Source: Paraburkholderia adhaesiva
GTDB taxonomy: Bacteria > Pseudomonadota > Gammaproteobacteria > Burkholderiales > Burkholderiaceae
Direction of reading: 5' to 3'
NCBI RefSeq assembly: GCF_021390575.1
Contig: NZ_JAJEJQ010000001.1
Coordinates: 62,001-126,000 of the forward strand
DNA: 64,000 nucleotides
Every line of letters starts with the position of its first letter. Position 1 is the stretch's first letter. The position numbers were made by a program, and so were the translations under genes. The notes under the pieces are model-generated. The model searched no databases. It saw only the letters and a list, made by a program, of their open reading frames with translations, and was not told the origin of the DNA. Below are positions 47,118 through 55,728 of this stretch, one piece after another.

Positions 47118-47279
47118 ATATCCGAAAGGCCATCTTTATCTTCCGCGTGAAGCAGACGATGATGCCTTCATCGCAAGTTCAGGCTGCAGTTGACGCGCTT
47201 TGGGATACGGAAGTGTCCGACATGGCTTCGTCGACCAGTGGCGCCTGTTCCCGGTTCCACTTCATTCGAGGATCCCATC

Positions 47280-48353
47280 GTGAGCAAACTGTTCGATTCC
47301 GTTCGTGTTGGCCGCAACACTCTGCGAAACCGCCTGGTCATGGCGCCGATGACCAGGTCGCGTGCCATGTTCGACGGCACGCCAGGCGAGCTGGCCGTTG
47401 AGTATTACGGGCAGCGCGCCAGCGTCGGCCTGATTGTCTCGGAGGGGACTCAGCCCTCAGCGGACGGCCAGGGCTACCTGATGACACCCGGCATCTACAC
47501 CGATGAGCACGTGGCCGGCTGGAAGCGCGTCACGGATGCAGTGCATCGGAAGGGCGGTCACATGTTCATTCAACTGATGCACGCCGGACGTATGTCCCAC
47601 CCGGACAACACGCCTCATCACCGCCCGGGTGTGGCGCCGTCTGCGATCGCACCGGGCACAGGTATGTTTACCGCCACGGGAATGCAGGACGTTCCGGTGC
47701 CGCGCGCGCTGACGATCGAGGAGGTTCGCCAGACGGTCGCCGACTTTGCCTTCGCGGCACGCCGCGCGGTTGAAGCCGGTGCGGACGGCGTCGAAATTCA
47801 CGGCGCGAACGCGTATCTGGTCCAGCAGTTTTTCGCCCCAAGCGCAAACGCACGCACGGACGAATACGGCGGCTCGATCGAAAACCGCGCACGCTTCGCC
47901 ATCGAGGTGGCGAAGGCAATTGCCCGCGAGATCGGCGCTGATCGAACGGCCATCCGCCTGTCGCCCGGTACGTCGATGTGGGGCATTGACGAAGGTGCCG
48001 AAGGGCCGGAGCTCTACCGTTACCTCGTCGGCGAACTCGACAAGCTGGGGCTCGCCTATCTGCACATCATGCACCAGGGTAATGAGGCTCTTCTGCGGGA
48101 CATCCGTTCGCTCTGGACCGGCAAACTGATTCTGAACCGTCCAGGGCGATCGCGCGAACAGGTGGGAGTCGACGTCGCTTCGGGCATGGCCGATCTGGAA
48201 GCGTACGGCGCCATGGTGTTGGCGAACCCGGATTTCGTCGAACGCCTCAAGACCAACGCTCCGATGAATGAGCCGCACAGGGAAGGTTTCTTTGGTGGCA
48301 CAGAGAAGTTCTACACCGACTATCCGACGCTGACCGAAGCCGTCGCTCGCTGA
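47280..48353 (+). CDS. Old yellow enzyme-family NADH:flavin oxidoreductase
   Basis: 357 residues from GTG 47280 with GAGG seven bases upstream; the open frame upstream lacks family character. FMN-dependent ene-reductase (NemA type): Asn17-Arg-Leu-Val-Met-Ala-Pro-Met-Thr-Arg-Ser, catalytic His174-Gly-Ala-Asn177-Ala-Tyr179-Leu, and Arg-Thr-Asp-Glu-Tyr-Gly-Gly-Ser-Ile-Glu-Asn-Arg. It reduces activated alkenes, nitro compounds or N-ethylmaleimide. It is likely controlled by the divergent LysR. Confidence 0.93.
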   Translation: MSKLFDSVRVGRNTLRNRLVMAPMTRSRAMFDGTPGELAVEYYGQRASVGLIVSEGTQPSADGQGYLMTPGIYTDEHVAGWKRVTDAVHRKGGHMFIQLMHAGRMSHPDNTPHHRPGVAPSAIAPGTGMFTATGMQDVPVPRALTIEEVRQTVADFAFAARRAVEAGADGVEIHGANAYLVQQFFAPSANARTDEYGGSIENRARFAIEVAKAIAREIGADRTAIRLSPGTSMWGIDEGAEGPELYRYLVGELDKLGLAYLHIMHQGNEALLRDIRSLWTGKLILNRPGRSREQVGVDVASGMADLEAYGAMVLANPDFVERLKTNAPMNEPHREGFFGGTEKFYTDYPTLTEAVAR

Positions 48354-49033
48354 GGTGAGGAGGCGATCAGGTACGTAAGCCCGCCGCTTACACGCTGAAG
48401 CGCCGAAAGTCGGATCATGCAGCCCAGATGCGTCATTCGAGTTTCCATCTGGGTATGTCGCGGCGGGCTGAAGCTGGCCGGCTACTGCCTGTCGCGGGCG
48501 GCAGTAGTCGGCCCTGTTCCGACGTTCCCGCCACCCTCATCCCTGCGGCAGCTTCAAGGTGCCGAGCCGTCGTCTACCCATCCTGTCCGGCTGGCAAATC
48601 GTTGCCCAGAGCTGTTGATCCCAGTCTCGCGAATGCCGGTAAATTCCGCCAATTCAGAATCCAGTGCGATTGAGGCCATCGCGCGTAACGCCTCGGTCAA
48701 CGTGGTTTCCACGGGGCAGCGTTCCATCGCCGTCCGCCTTTGACTTCCGGCACCGTCGAAGCGTCATTCCGCAGACTTGTCGCTCACCTGTGGGACGTTG
48801 GTCTCATTGACCGGTCCGAGGTTCAGGTGTCTGATCATCTGGCGAAGGTTTGCGCTTCCGAAGCCTGAACTGCTGAAGTGGGAACTCCCCACCCCGCGAG
48901 AAAGCGACCGCGGTTCAGCTGCGTTCATACGCATTCATGCGCATCCCGATCGGATAGCCTTCTTTCATGCCGTCTGACAAACTGCAGATCGCCTGGTCTC
49001 CGCTGCAATACGAATCGTAGGGAGATAGCACGC
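48354..49033. other. Intergenic region with a REP-like hairpin and possible gene remnant
   Basis: 680 bp. It contains the hairpin at 48476-48513. On the minus strand at about 48775-48895 a short frame reads Gly-Phe-Gly-Ser-Ala-Asn-Leu-Arg-Gln-Met, then Val-Pro-Gln-Val-Ser, faintly like the middle of an NADPH-dependent FMN reductase. It lacks the rest of the gene, so decay of an older gene is possible. No intact gene was found. Confidence 0.4.
48476..48513. repeat. REP-like palindromic element
   Basis: 14-base arms GGCCGGCTACTGCC (48476-48489) and GGCAGTAGTCGGCC (48500-48513) pair with a single G-T wobble around a 10-base loop. The right arm resembles the core of the 24-bp repeats at 44140 and 46108. 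Located 123 bp behind the OYE gene. Confidence 0.65.
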
Positions 49034-50395
49034 ATGGACTGGAATCGCTGGTACAGCCTGAAGAGCTACCTGAGATCGTCGCTGTGGATTGTCCCGCTCA
49101 TCGCAGTGGCCATTTACGCCGTCATAAAGCCTCTGACTGAAATGCTGGGACGGTGGATGACGCGGCAGGGCATCCTCGATCCCCAAACCGGCTTGCTTGG
49201 TCTGTCCATGACTGGGGCGCGGTCATTGGTGGGTGACATCGTTTCCGCAGACCTGGCGTTTCTGGTGTTTACGTTTGGTTCGCTGCTCGTCGCAATCCAG
49301 GTCGCCGGTGGGCAGTACACGCCGCGGATCATCGCGACAACGCTGCTGCGCGACAACATCATCCGTAGCATTTCGGGATTGTTCGTTTTCACACTGCTGT
49401 TTGCGAACAGAACGCTGGCCTGGATGGGGGAGAACGAGGTACACCAGCTTCAGGTGTTTCTCGCCTCGTTATTCGGATTCGCTTCCGTCGTCGCCTTCCT
49501 TTTCCTGATCGATTACGCAGCGAAATCTCTGCGTCCCATCAGCCTTGTGGCTCGTGTTGGGGAGCGAGGAATCGCGGTCATAGAGAGCGTTTTTCCCGCC
49601 GCATCTACGGGTGCGCCTACCCCGCCGAAACGTGACAGAGGGCGAGACGTACCCGATCGAATTGTTCGTCATCGCGGGAATTCCGGCATCGTTCTGGCCG
49701 TGAATCTGGAAAGACTGGTAGCCGCGGCGCAGCGCGCTGACGTAGTCATCGAATTCGTGCCGCAGGTCGGTGATTTCGTCGCGGTGGACGAACCCCTGTT
49801 CTATTTGTATGGGAACGCTAACGCTATCGACGAAAGGAGGCTGCGCACACTTGTCGCTTTCGGGACGGAACGCACGATGGAGCAGGACCCCATGTTCGCG
49901 TTTCGCATCCTTGCCGATATCGCGTTGAAAGCGCTGTCGGCAGCGATCAACGATCCGACCACGGCGGTGCTTGCGATCGACCAGTTGCACCGGCTATTGC
50001 GCATGGTGGGCAAGCGATCGCTTCGCGTCGAAGAGATCGAAGACAGGTCAGGGCGGGTGCGCGTGATCTTCAGAACACCTAATTGGGAAGACTTCGTTCA
50101 TATCAGTTTCCGGGAAATTCGACAGTACGGCGCGGGCAGCATCCAGATCGCGCGGCGTCAGCGCGCGGCGATAGAGAACCTCATCCAGAACCTGCCGGAA
50201 CATCGACATGACGCCTTGCGCATCGAATTGACATTGCTCGATCGCGAGATCGCTTCGAAGCATCATTTTCCGGAAGACCTCGCGTTGGCCCGTATCCCCG
50301 ACTCGCAAGGGCTTGGCGGTGCGGCAACTTCAACGGCAAAGCAGCCAGCCCGCTCGGAGACGAAACATGCGCAAACTCATCATGGGCATCGTTGA
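49034..50395 (+). CDS. DUF2254 membrane protein
   Basis: 453 residues from ATG 49034 with GGAG upstream. Four membrane helices occupy about 15-160, followed by a long soluble domain (170-430). The Gln-Tyr-Thr-Pro-Arg motif after helix 2 and Ala-Ile-Asn-Asp-Pro-Thr-Thr-Ala in the soluble part are DUF2254 signatures. Function is unknown. Its last 29 bases overlap the carbonic anhydrase gene, so the two are co-translated. Confidence 0.88.
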   Translation: MDWNRWYSLKSYLRSSLWIVPLIAVAIYAVIKPLTEMLGRWMTRQGILDPQTGLLGLSMTGARSLVGDIVSADLAFLVFTFGSLLVAIQVAGGQYTPRIIATTLLRDNIIRSISGLFVFTLLFANRTLAWMGENEVHQLQVFLASLFGFASVVAFLFLIDYAAKSLRPISLVARVGERGIAVIESVFPAASTGAPTPPKRDRGRDVPDRIVRHRGNSGIVLAVNLERLVAAAQRADVVIEFVPQVGDFVAVDEPLFYLYGNANAIDERRLRTLVAFGTERTMEQDPMFAFRILADIALKALSAAINDPTTAVLAIDQLHRLLRMVGKRSLRVEEIEDRSGRVRVIFRTPNWEDFVHISFREIRQYGAGSIQIARRQRAAIENLIQNLPEHRHDALRIELTLLDREIASKHHFPEDLALARIPDSQGLGGAATSTAKQPARSETKHAQTHHGHR

Positions 50396-51044
50396 ATTTC
50401 GCGAAAAAATGCTGCCGCAATACGCGAAACGGTTCAGCGAACTGGCGCTTGCGCAGTCGCCTGATGTGCTTTTCGTCACGTGTTCGGACAGCCGCGTTGT
50501 GCCTGACCTGCTTGCATCGACTCACCCTGGCGATCTCTTTACGATGCGCAACGTCGGTAATCTGATACCACCTGCAACCGCGGAAGGGGTCTCCACCGGT
50601 GATCTTTCTGAGGCAAGCGCGATCGAGTACGCAGTGCTGGTGTTGAAAGTCGCGAATATCGTTGTGTGCGGGCATTCCGAGTGCGGCGCGATGAAAGCTG
50701 TGTATACGCGCAACGCCAAGCTGAAAACGCCGAACCTCGATAAATGGCTATACCACGCGAACAACGCAGCATTCCGGCTTGAACACGAGGGGCCGCTCGA
50801 TGACAGGCTGAAGCCGCACGATCAGTTGTCGCAACTTAACGTACTTGTGCAGCTCGAGCATCTGATGACTTATCCGATCGTCCGTCAGCAGGTCACTGCT
50901 GGGGCGCTGGTTTTGAGTGGTTGGTGGTTCGACATCGCGACTGGCGACATGTATGCCTATGAACGCTCGAGCCGCTCATTCGAAGTCATCGACCGCGCGA
51001 TGGCTGACCGGATCGTTGCGCGGCTTGCCGCACGGGCGCAATGA
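50367..51044 (+). CDS. Beta-class carbonic anhydrase
   Basis: 225 residues from ATG 50367 (GGAGA upstream), starting 29 bp inside the DUF2254 gene. Zinc ligands Cys39, His103 and Cys106 with the Asp41-x-Arg43 dyad (Cys-Ser-Asp-Ser-Arg; His-Ser-Glu-Cys) define a beta-carbonic anhydrase. It interconverts CO2 and bicarbonate in the cytosol. The tight overlap with a membrane DUF2254 protein suggests a shared role in inorganic carbon or pH handling, which is inference. Confidence 0.92.
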   Translation: MRKLIMGIVEFREKMLPQYAKRFSELALAQSPDVLFVTCSDSRVVPDLLASTHPGDLFTMRNVGNLIPPATAEGVSTGDLSEASAIEYAVLVLKVANIVVCGHSECGAMKAVYTRNAKLKTPNLDKWLYHANNAAFRLEHEGPLDDRLKPHDQLSQLNVLVQLEHLMTYPIVRQQVTAGALVLSGWWFDIATGDMYAYERSSRSFEVIDRAMADRIVARLAARAQ

Positions 51045-51193
51045 GGGTTCGTGGCGCCCGTGTGGGGGCGTCGCAAGCGCGATGCGTGGCGATAGCCGAC
51101 CCGCTCGGGGCCGTTGAAATGGCACGGCCGTTTTTGGGGTACAGCCGTCAAATGGCTGAAAGCCGGTGTCGGCCCGCAACAAGCGGAAACTGA

Positions 51194-52084
51194 TTAACTT
51201 ATCGATTCGCAAGTCTGGGCAAGCAGCGCGCGCGCCCATCGATGCCCCGGCGCATGATGCGTGCGCTCATGCCATGCCACCGTCTTTGTGAAGCCCGGAA
51301 TCTCGAGGGGCGGATCGAAGATCGCGAGGCCCGTCGCCTGCGTTGCCAGCCGCGACGGCACCACGGCGATCAGGTTGCTCGACCGCAAGATCTCCGGCAA
51401 CACCAGAAAGCTCGTCACCGATACCGTCACGCGCCGCACGCGTCCCACCCTTGCCAGTGCTTCGTCGGTCACGCCCGTCAGGCTGCCGCCGTTATAGGAC
51501 ACCAGCGCGTGATCGAGCGCGCAGAACCGGTCCAGTGACAAGCGCTTTTTGCCCGCATCGGGATGACCTTCCCGCATCACGCACACATACCGCTCGTCGA
51601 ACAGACGGCGTGCGTGTAGGTCGGGTGGCGTGGTATCCGGCGTAATCAGCGCGAAGTCGATATCGCCGCGTTGCAGTTGCTCGTAGAGACGCTCGTGACG
51701 GACCGGCAGAATTACCGTGCGGATACCCGGCGCGTGCTGCCTGAGCGCCGACAGAAACGGTACGACCACGGCTTGCAGGGCGTAGTCCGTCGCGGCGATG
51801 GTCAGCGTCATATCGGTCACGGCCGGATCGAACGACGGTGGCTGCAGCATGGATTCCACGTCGGCCAGGATCTGCTTCACCGGGCCTTCGAGTTCCAGCG
51901 CGCGCGCCGTCGGCACGATGCCGCGCTGCGTTCGAACGAACAGCGGGTCGCCAAAGCTTTCGCGCAAACGCGTCAGCATCGCGCTGACCGCCGGTTGCGT
52001 CAGCGACAGCCGTTGCGCCGCGCGGGTCACATTGCGCTCGTCTAGCAAGGCGTCGAGCGCTTTGAGCAAATTCAGATCGATCAT
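51194..52084 (-). CDS. LysR-family regulator, divergent from the SRPBCC gene
   Basis: 296 residues from ATG 52084 (Met-Ile-Asp-Leu-Asn-Leu-Leu), the usual N-terminus for this NodD/LinR-like subgroup; an earlier ATG at 52117 would add 11 residues. The winged helix (5-62) reads Leu-Asp-Glu-Arg-Asn-Val-Thr-Arg-Ala-Ala-Gln-Arg-Leu, then Gln-Pro-Ala-Val-Ser. The effector domain follows. It is divergent from the SRPBCC gene, its likely target. Confidence 0.87.
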   Translation of the reverse strand: MIDLNLLKALDALLDERNVTRAAQRLSLTQPAVSAMLTRLRESFGDPLFVRTQRGIVPTARALELEGPVKQILADVESMLQPPSFDPAVTDMTLTIAATDYALQAVVVPFLSALRQHAPGIRTVILPVRHERLYEQLQRGDIDFALITPDTTPPDLHARRLFDERYVCVMREGHPDAGKKRLSLDRFCALDHALVSYNGGSLTGVTDEALARVGRVRRVTVSVTSFLVLPEILRSSNLIAVVPSRLATQATGLAIFDPPLEIPGFTKTVAWHERTHHAPGHRWARALLAQTCESIS

Positions 52085-52188
52085 CCTGATATCAACCGGA
52101 TGGATGGCAGAGATCATGATAGTCGATTGGATTTATTTCAGCGCGACGTCCATCATGAGCCCAGTTCCCAATTTCAAGGATGCGCATC

Positions 52189-52692
52189 ATGAACGAAATC
52201 TTCTGGCCGCAAGGTTATCTACCGGGCACCACCGAAAATTTTGCATCGAATGAAGTAATCGTTGCCGGTCTGAGCGCGGCGGATGTGTGGCCGTTCCTCG
52301 TGAACGCTCCGCTGTGGCCGACGTACTACGCGAACTCCGCCGATATCCGCTTCTACGACGGCAAAGGCCCGATCCTCGAAAACGGTGTGCGCTTCTATTT
52401 CAGCACCTTCGGCTTCCCGGTCGAAGCGCAGGTCACCGAATATCAGGCGCCTGTCGCGGGCCAACCGGGCCGCGTCGCGTGGCACGGCTGGGCGGGCGAA
52501 AACGACACGCGCCTCGATGTTCACCACGCGTGGCTGATTGAAGATCTGTCGGGCGGTCGCGTGCGCATCCTGACGCAGGAAACGCAAAAGGGTAAGCCAG
52601 CTGAGGAGCTGGCCAAGGCACGCCCGAATCCGATGATCAACGGTCATCAGGAATGGCTGGACGGACTCGTTGAGGCAGCGCGCAAGAATTGA
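52189..52692 (+). CDS. SRPBCC-fold (polyketide cyclase/START-like) protein
   Basis: 167 residues from ATG 52189 with AAGGA upstream. The helix-grip fold is suggested by Val-Trp-Pro-Phe-Leu-Val-Asn-Ala-Pro-Leu-Trp-Pro-Thr-Tyr-Tyr-Ala near the start, a run of beta strands with Gly-Pro-Ile-Leu-Glu-Asn-Gly-Val-Arg-Phe, and a long C-terminal helix. Such proteins bind hydrophobic ligands or act as cyclases; the ligand is unknown. It is paired with the divergent LysR. Confidence 0.75.
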   Translation: MNEIFWPQGYLPGTTENFASNEVIVAGLSAADVWPFLVNAPLWPTYYANSADIRFYDGKGPILENGVRFYFSTFGFPVEAQVTEYQAPVAGQPGRVAWHGWAGENDTRLDVHHAWLIEDLSGGRVRILTQETQKGKPAEELAKARPNPMINGHQEWLDGLVEAARKN

Positions 52693-52750
52693 AGCGCGGC
52701 GCACGCGCGGTGGACTTCGCGCGGCGTCCGGCGCAGATGCCAGTTATTCG

Positions 52751-52939
52751 CTACGTCATCAACACGGGCAACGTTTCGACGAGAGCCACTGCCACCAGCG
52801 CACCGATCAACGCGCCGATCACGCGCAGGGTGTTGTGCCGGAACTCGGTCGCACAAGGGAGCGCGCCAAGAAAGAGCGCGCCCGCGAGGGCCATCGGGAT
52901 GATCATCACGAAATCGCCAATCGTGAAATAACCGTCCAT
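52751..52939 (-). CDS. Small two-helix membrane protein
   Basis: 62 residues from ATG 52939 with a clear AAGGAG six bases upstream. Two hydrophobic helices (about 10-30 and 38-57) with a short loop Thr-Glu-Phe-Arg-His-Asn-Thr. No family recognised. The good ribosome site and clean hydrophobic pattern make it a credible gene. Convergent with the SRPBCC gene. Confidence 0.7.
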   Translation of the reverse strand: MDGYFTIGDFVMIIPMALAGALFLGALPCATEFRHNTLRVIGALIGALVAVALVETLPVLMT

Positions 52940-53201
52940 GCTCGTCTCCTTATCGGGTAGGCGGCGGAAACGTGTGGCTACTGTCGTGTTGATGCAGTGA
53001 TGGCTTCCGGCCTTTTCCGAGTATAGGTGAGCGCTGCAAACGTGGCGGCGGTATGCACGCAGCACCGGTGGCTCCGCTGGGCGGCGCGGCGCCGCCTGGC
53101 GCGGCACGGTCGCTGGCTCGCTTCACGGAGAGCGGCATCTGCGCGCACGCGCGGACATTACAAATTCATTTCATCGCGCGCAGGCGCTGGAAGCGGATTT
53201 T

Positions 53202-54452
53202 TCAGGCCATGCCAGCCCGCTCGCGCGTGCGTAGCCTCCACGCCAGTACAAGACCGGCGATCAGCAGCGCCGCAACGAGGCCCGCGACGCCGCCCCAACC
53301 GCCGCCCGCCCAGAAGTGCCCGCCGATCGAGCCCATGATGCTCGATCCGAGGTAGTACGCGAGCAAGTAGAGCGCCGCGGCCTGGCCCTTTGCTTCGCGT
53401 GCGAGACGGCCGACCCAGCCGCTGGCGACGGCATGGCCCGCGAAGAAGCCGATCGTGAGGCAGCCGATGCCGGCGGCGATCATCCAGAGCGACGAGAACA
53501 GCGTAAGTGCGACTCCGGCGAGCATCGTCGCGAGGCTGGCGATGAGGACGCGTCCGCGCCCGAAGGTGTCGGCCATGCGGCCCGACCACGGCGAGGCGAC
53601 CACACCGGTCAGATAGACGATGAATATCGCGCCGATGGCGGACTGGCTCAGGTTGTACGGCGGCGCGATGAGCCGGTAGCCGATGTAGTTATAGAGCGTG
53701 ACGAAGCTGCCCATCAGGACGAAGCCCATCGAGAACAGCACGGGCAAGCCGGGCCGCCCGAAATGCTTCAGGAGTGCCGCGCGATGATGCGCGAAGCCGA
53801 GTCCCTTCTTCGGCACGAAGTGGCGCGAGGGCGGCAGAAGCGCACGAAACGCGAGCATCGAACCGATGCCGAGCGCGCCGATCACGGCTATCGCCACGCG
53901 CCAGCCGAACAGGTCGGTGAGGACGCCTGTGATGACGCGTCCCGCCATGCCGCCGATGGCCGTGCCGCCGACGTACAGACCCATCGCCATCCCGAGGCCA
54001 TCGGGATGCATTTCCTCGGCGAGCCAGGCCATCGCGACGGCGGGCACGCCGCCGAGCGCAAGGCCGACGAGCGTGCGCAGCAGCAGCAATTCATGCCAGT
54101 GCGGGACGAACGCGGTAGCGAGCGTGAGCAGCGACGACGCCGTGAGCGACGCGGTCATCATGGTGCGCCGGCTCCAGCCTTCGGAGACGAAACCCGCGAC
54201 GAATACTGCTCCGGCGAGCGCGGCAGTGGTGAGCGAAAGCGAGAGACTGCTCTGCGCGGGACTTACGCCGAATGCCTGCGAGAACGCAGGAAGAAGCGGT
54301 TGGACACAGTAGAGCAGCGAGAACGTCGCATAGCCGGCGAATAGCAGGGCGAGACACGCGCGCCAGTAAGCGCGCGAGCCGCGTTCGAGGTAGGGCTCGC
54401 TCGACGGCGAACGGGTCGCGGTGGTGCGAGCAGCGCCCGGTGAAACGGTCAC
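53202..54452 (-). CDS. MFS transporter (YnfM/DHA1-like)
   Basis: 416 residues with 12 membrane helices. Features include Gln-Pro-Leu-Leu-Pro in helix 1 and Gly-Phe-Val-Ser-Glu-Gly-Trp-Ser-Arg-Arg as motif A. Also present are Ala-Glu-Glu-Met-His-Pro and a second-half motif A Gly-Arg-Met-Ala-Asp-Thr-Phe-Gly-Arg. This matches the YnfM-like DHA1 drug exporters. Substrate unknown. It is divergent from the LuxR solo across about 500 bp; no dedicated local regulator is adjacent on its own side. Confidence 0.87.
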   Translation of the reverse strand: MTVSPGAARTTATRSPSSEPYLERGSRAYWRACLALLFAGYATFSLLYCVQPLLPAFSQAFGVSPAQSSLSLSLTTAALAGAVFVAGFVSEGWSRRTMMTASLTASSLLTLATAFVPHWHELLLLRTLVGLALGGVPAVAMAWLAEEMHPDGLGMAMGLYVGGTAIGGMAGRVITGVLTDLFGWRVAIAVIGALGIGSMLAFRALLPPSRHFVPKKGLGFAHHRAALLKHFGRPGLPVLFSMGFVLMGSFVTLYNYIGYRLIAPPYNLSQSAIGAIFIVYLTGVVASPWSGRMADTFGRGRVLIASLATMLAGVALTLFSSLWMIAAGIGCLTIGFFAGHAVASGWVGRLAREAKGQAAALYLLAYYLGSSIMGSIGGHFWAGGGWGGVAGLVAALLIAGLVLAWRLRTRERAGMA

Positions 54453-54948
54453 GACTGGATCTCCTTGCAGACTACAAAGTGCAAAGCCGCAACGATACGC
54501 CTGTTGTGCGAATTACGTTGGCGAGGTTGCAGCGGTTCGCGGTTCTTGTGTAGGAGCAAGCTGGGTGAAAGTCAGTCCTCGCGTCGCTGATGTAGGTGCT
54601 CGCGGGTCACAAACAATTTTGACGGGTCGGGCTACGCGTCGAGGTGCGCGTTGATATCCCGTCGACCGCGGTCCCCGGACCCGAGTTGAGCTTGACGGTA
54701 ACGGTGTTCTGAATGCGCAGTTGTTTCGCGATCGAACTATTACATCACCATCATTCGAGACCACATTACCGCGGTTGGTTTTTCAAGAAATCCTGGTCGA
54801 AATGTAAATATATTTGGAATGCAAAACATTCCTGATTCTCACGGACAAACGACGACATATCAGCTTGAATTTCCCCAGATGCCGAATGTAGGATGACGCG
54901 AATCAACTGAATCCTTGCAGTGGGGAACCACCCGGCAAGACGATCATC
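54453..54948. other. MFS-LuxR divergent intergenic region
   Basis: 496 bp; the part at 54700-54900 is clearly more AT-rich than the surroundings. It should hold both promoters. No dyad resembling a canonical lux box (ACCTG-N6-CAGGT) was found by eye, and no gene. Confidence 0.5.
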
Positions 54949-55680
54949 ATGAACGCGATTGAGAACGCCGATGTAGCTCGCGCACTGATTGAGTGCCAGG
55001 ATCGAAGCGAGTGGTCGTCGCTGCTATTTGAGCTTGCCGGGCATTATGACTTTCCTTCCGTTTTTTTCGCGATGACGGAGTCGTTGGCCGCAACGTATCG
55101 CGCGGCTTTTGTCGAGACGAATTTTCCGCCAGGTTGGTGGCAAGCGTACGAGGCCGAGCGTTTTTCGAAAATCGATCCCGTACTGGCACACTGCCGCAGA
55201 CACATGCATCCGCTGATCTGGGATGCGCAGACTTTCGTAACCGAACGCGAGCGCGCGTTTTACGAATGCGGACTACAACATGGGTTGGCCTCGGGGATTG
55301 CCTATCCGGTCCACGGTCCGCTTGGTGCGGCGGGAATTCTATGTTTTGCGTCCCCCGATAGCACTCACGCGACTGCACTCGCAAACGCGAATGCGTGTGC
55401 GTCACTGGCGCTCGTGCGTGATTATGTTTGTGAGTCGCATCGCAAGATCGCACGCTCAAAGCGGACGACGGCCGAGACCGCAACACTGACGCCACGCGAA
55501 CTCGAGTGCCTGCGATGGGTCGCGGCCGGTAAAACATCGTGGGAAATGTCGCGCATCCTTTCCTGCTCCGAGGCGACGATCAATTTTCATATTTCCAACA
55601 TCACGCGCAAGTTCGGCGTGCAGACGCGCCGACAGGCCGCGATTCGCGCGATTTCCGAGGGTCTTGTCGTGCCTGCTTGA
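54949..55680 (+). CDS. LuxR-family quorum-sensing regulator (solo)
   Basis: 243 residues. The N-terminal autoinducer-binding domain keeps the invariant AHL-pocket residues: Trp63/64, Tyr67, Asp76-Pro77, Trp91 and the Gly of the 123-126 turn. The C-terminal LuxR/GerE helix-turn-helix (about 180-240) begins Thr-Pro-Arg-Glu-Leu-Glu-Cys-Leu-Arg-Trp. No luxI-type synthase occurs in the window, so it is a LuxR solo here. It is convergent with the FabF-type gene. Target genes are not evident; the divergent MFS exporter and its own promoter are candidates. Confidence 0.9.
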   Translation: MNAIENADVARALIECQDRSEWSSLLFELAGHYDFPSVFFAMTESLAATYRAAFVETNFPPGWWQAYEAERFSKIDPVLAHCRRHMHPLIWDAQTFVTERERAFYECGLQHGLASGIAYPVHGPLGAAGILCFASPDSTHATALANANACASLALVRDYVCESHRKIARSKRTTAETATLTPRELECLRWVAAGKTSWEMSRILSCSEATINFHISNITRKFGVQTRRQAAIRAISEGLVVPA

Positions 55681-55728
55681 TTGAGGCGATGCGCCTCCGG
55701 TTGAACACACGGAGTTTTGCGCATCGCC

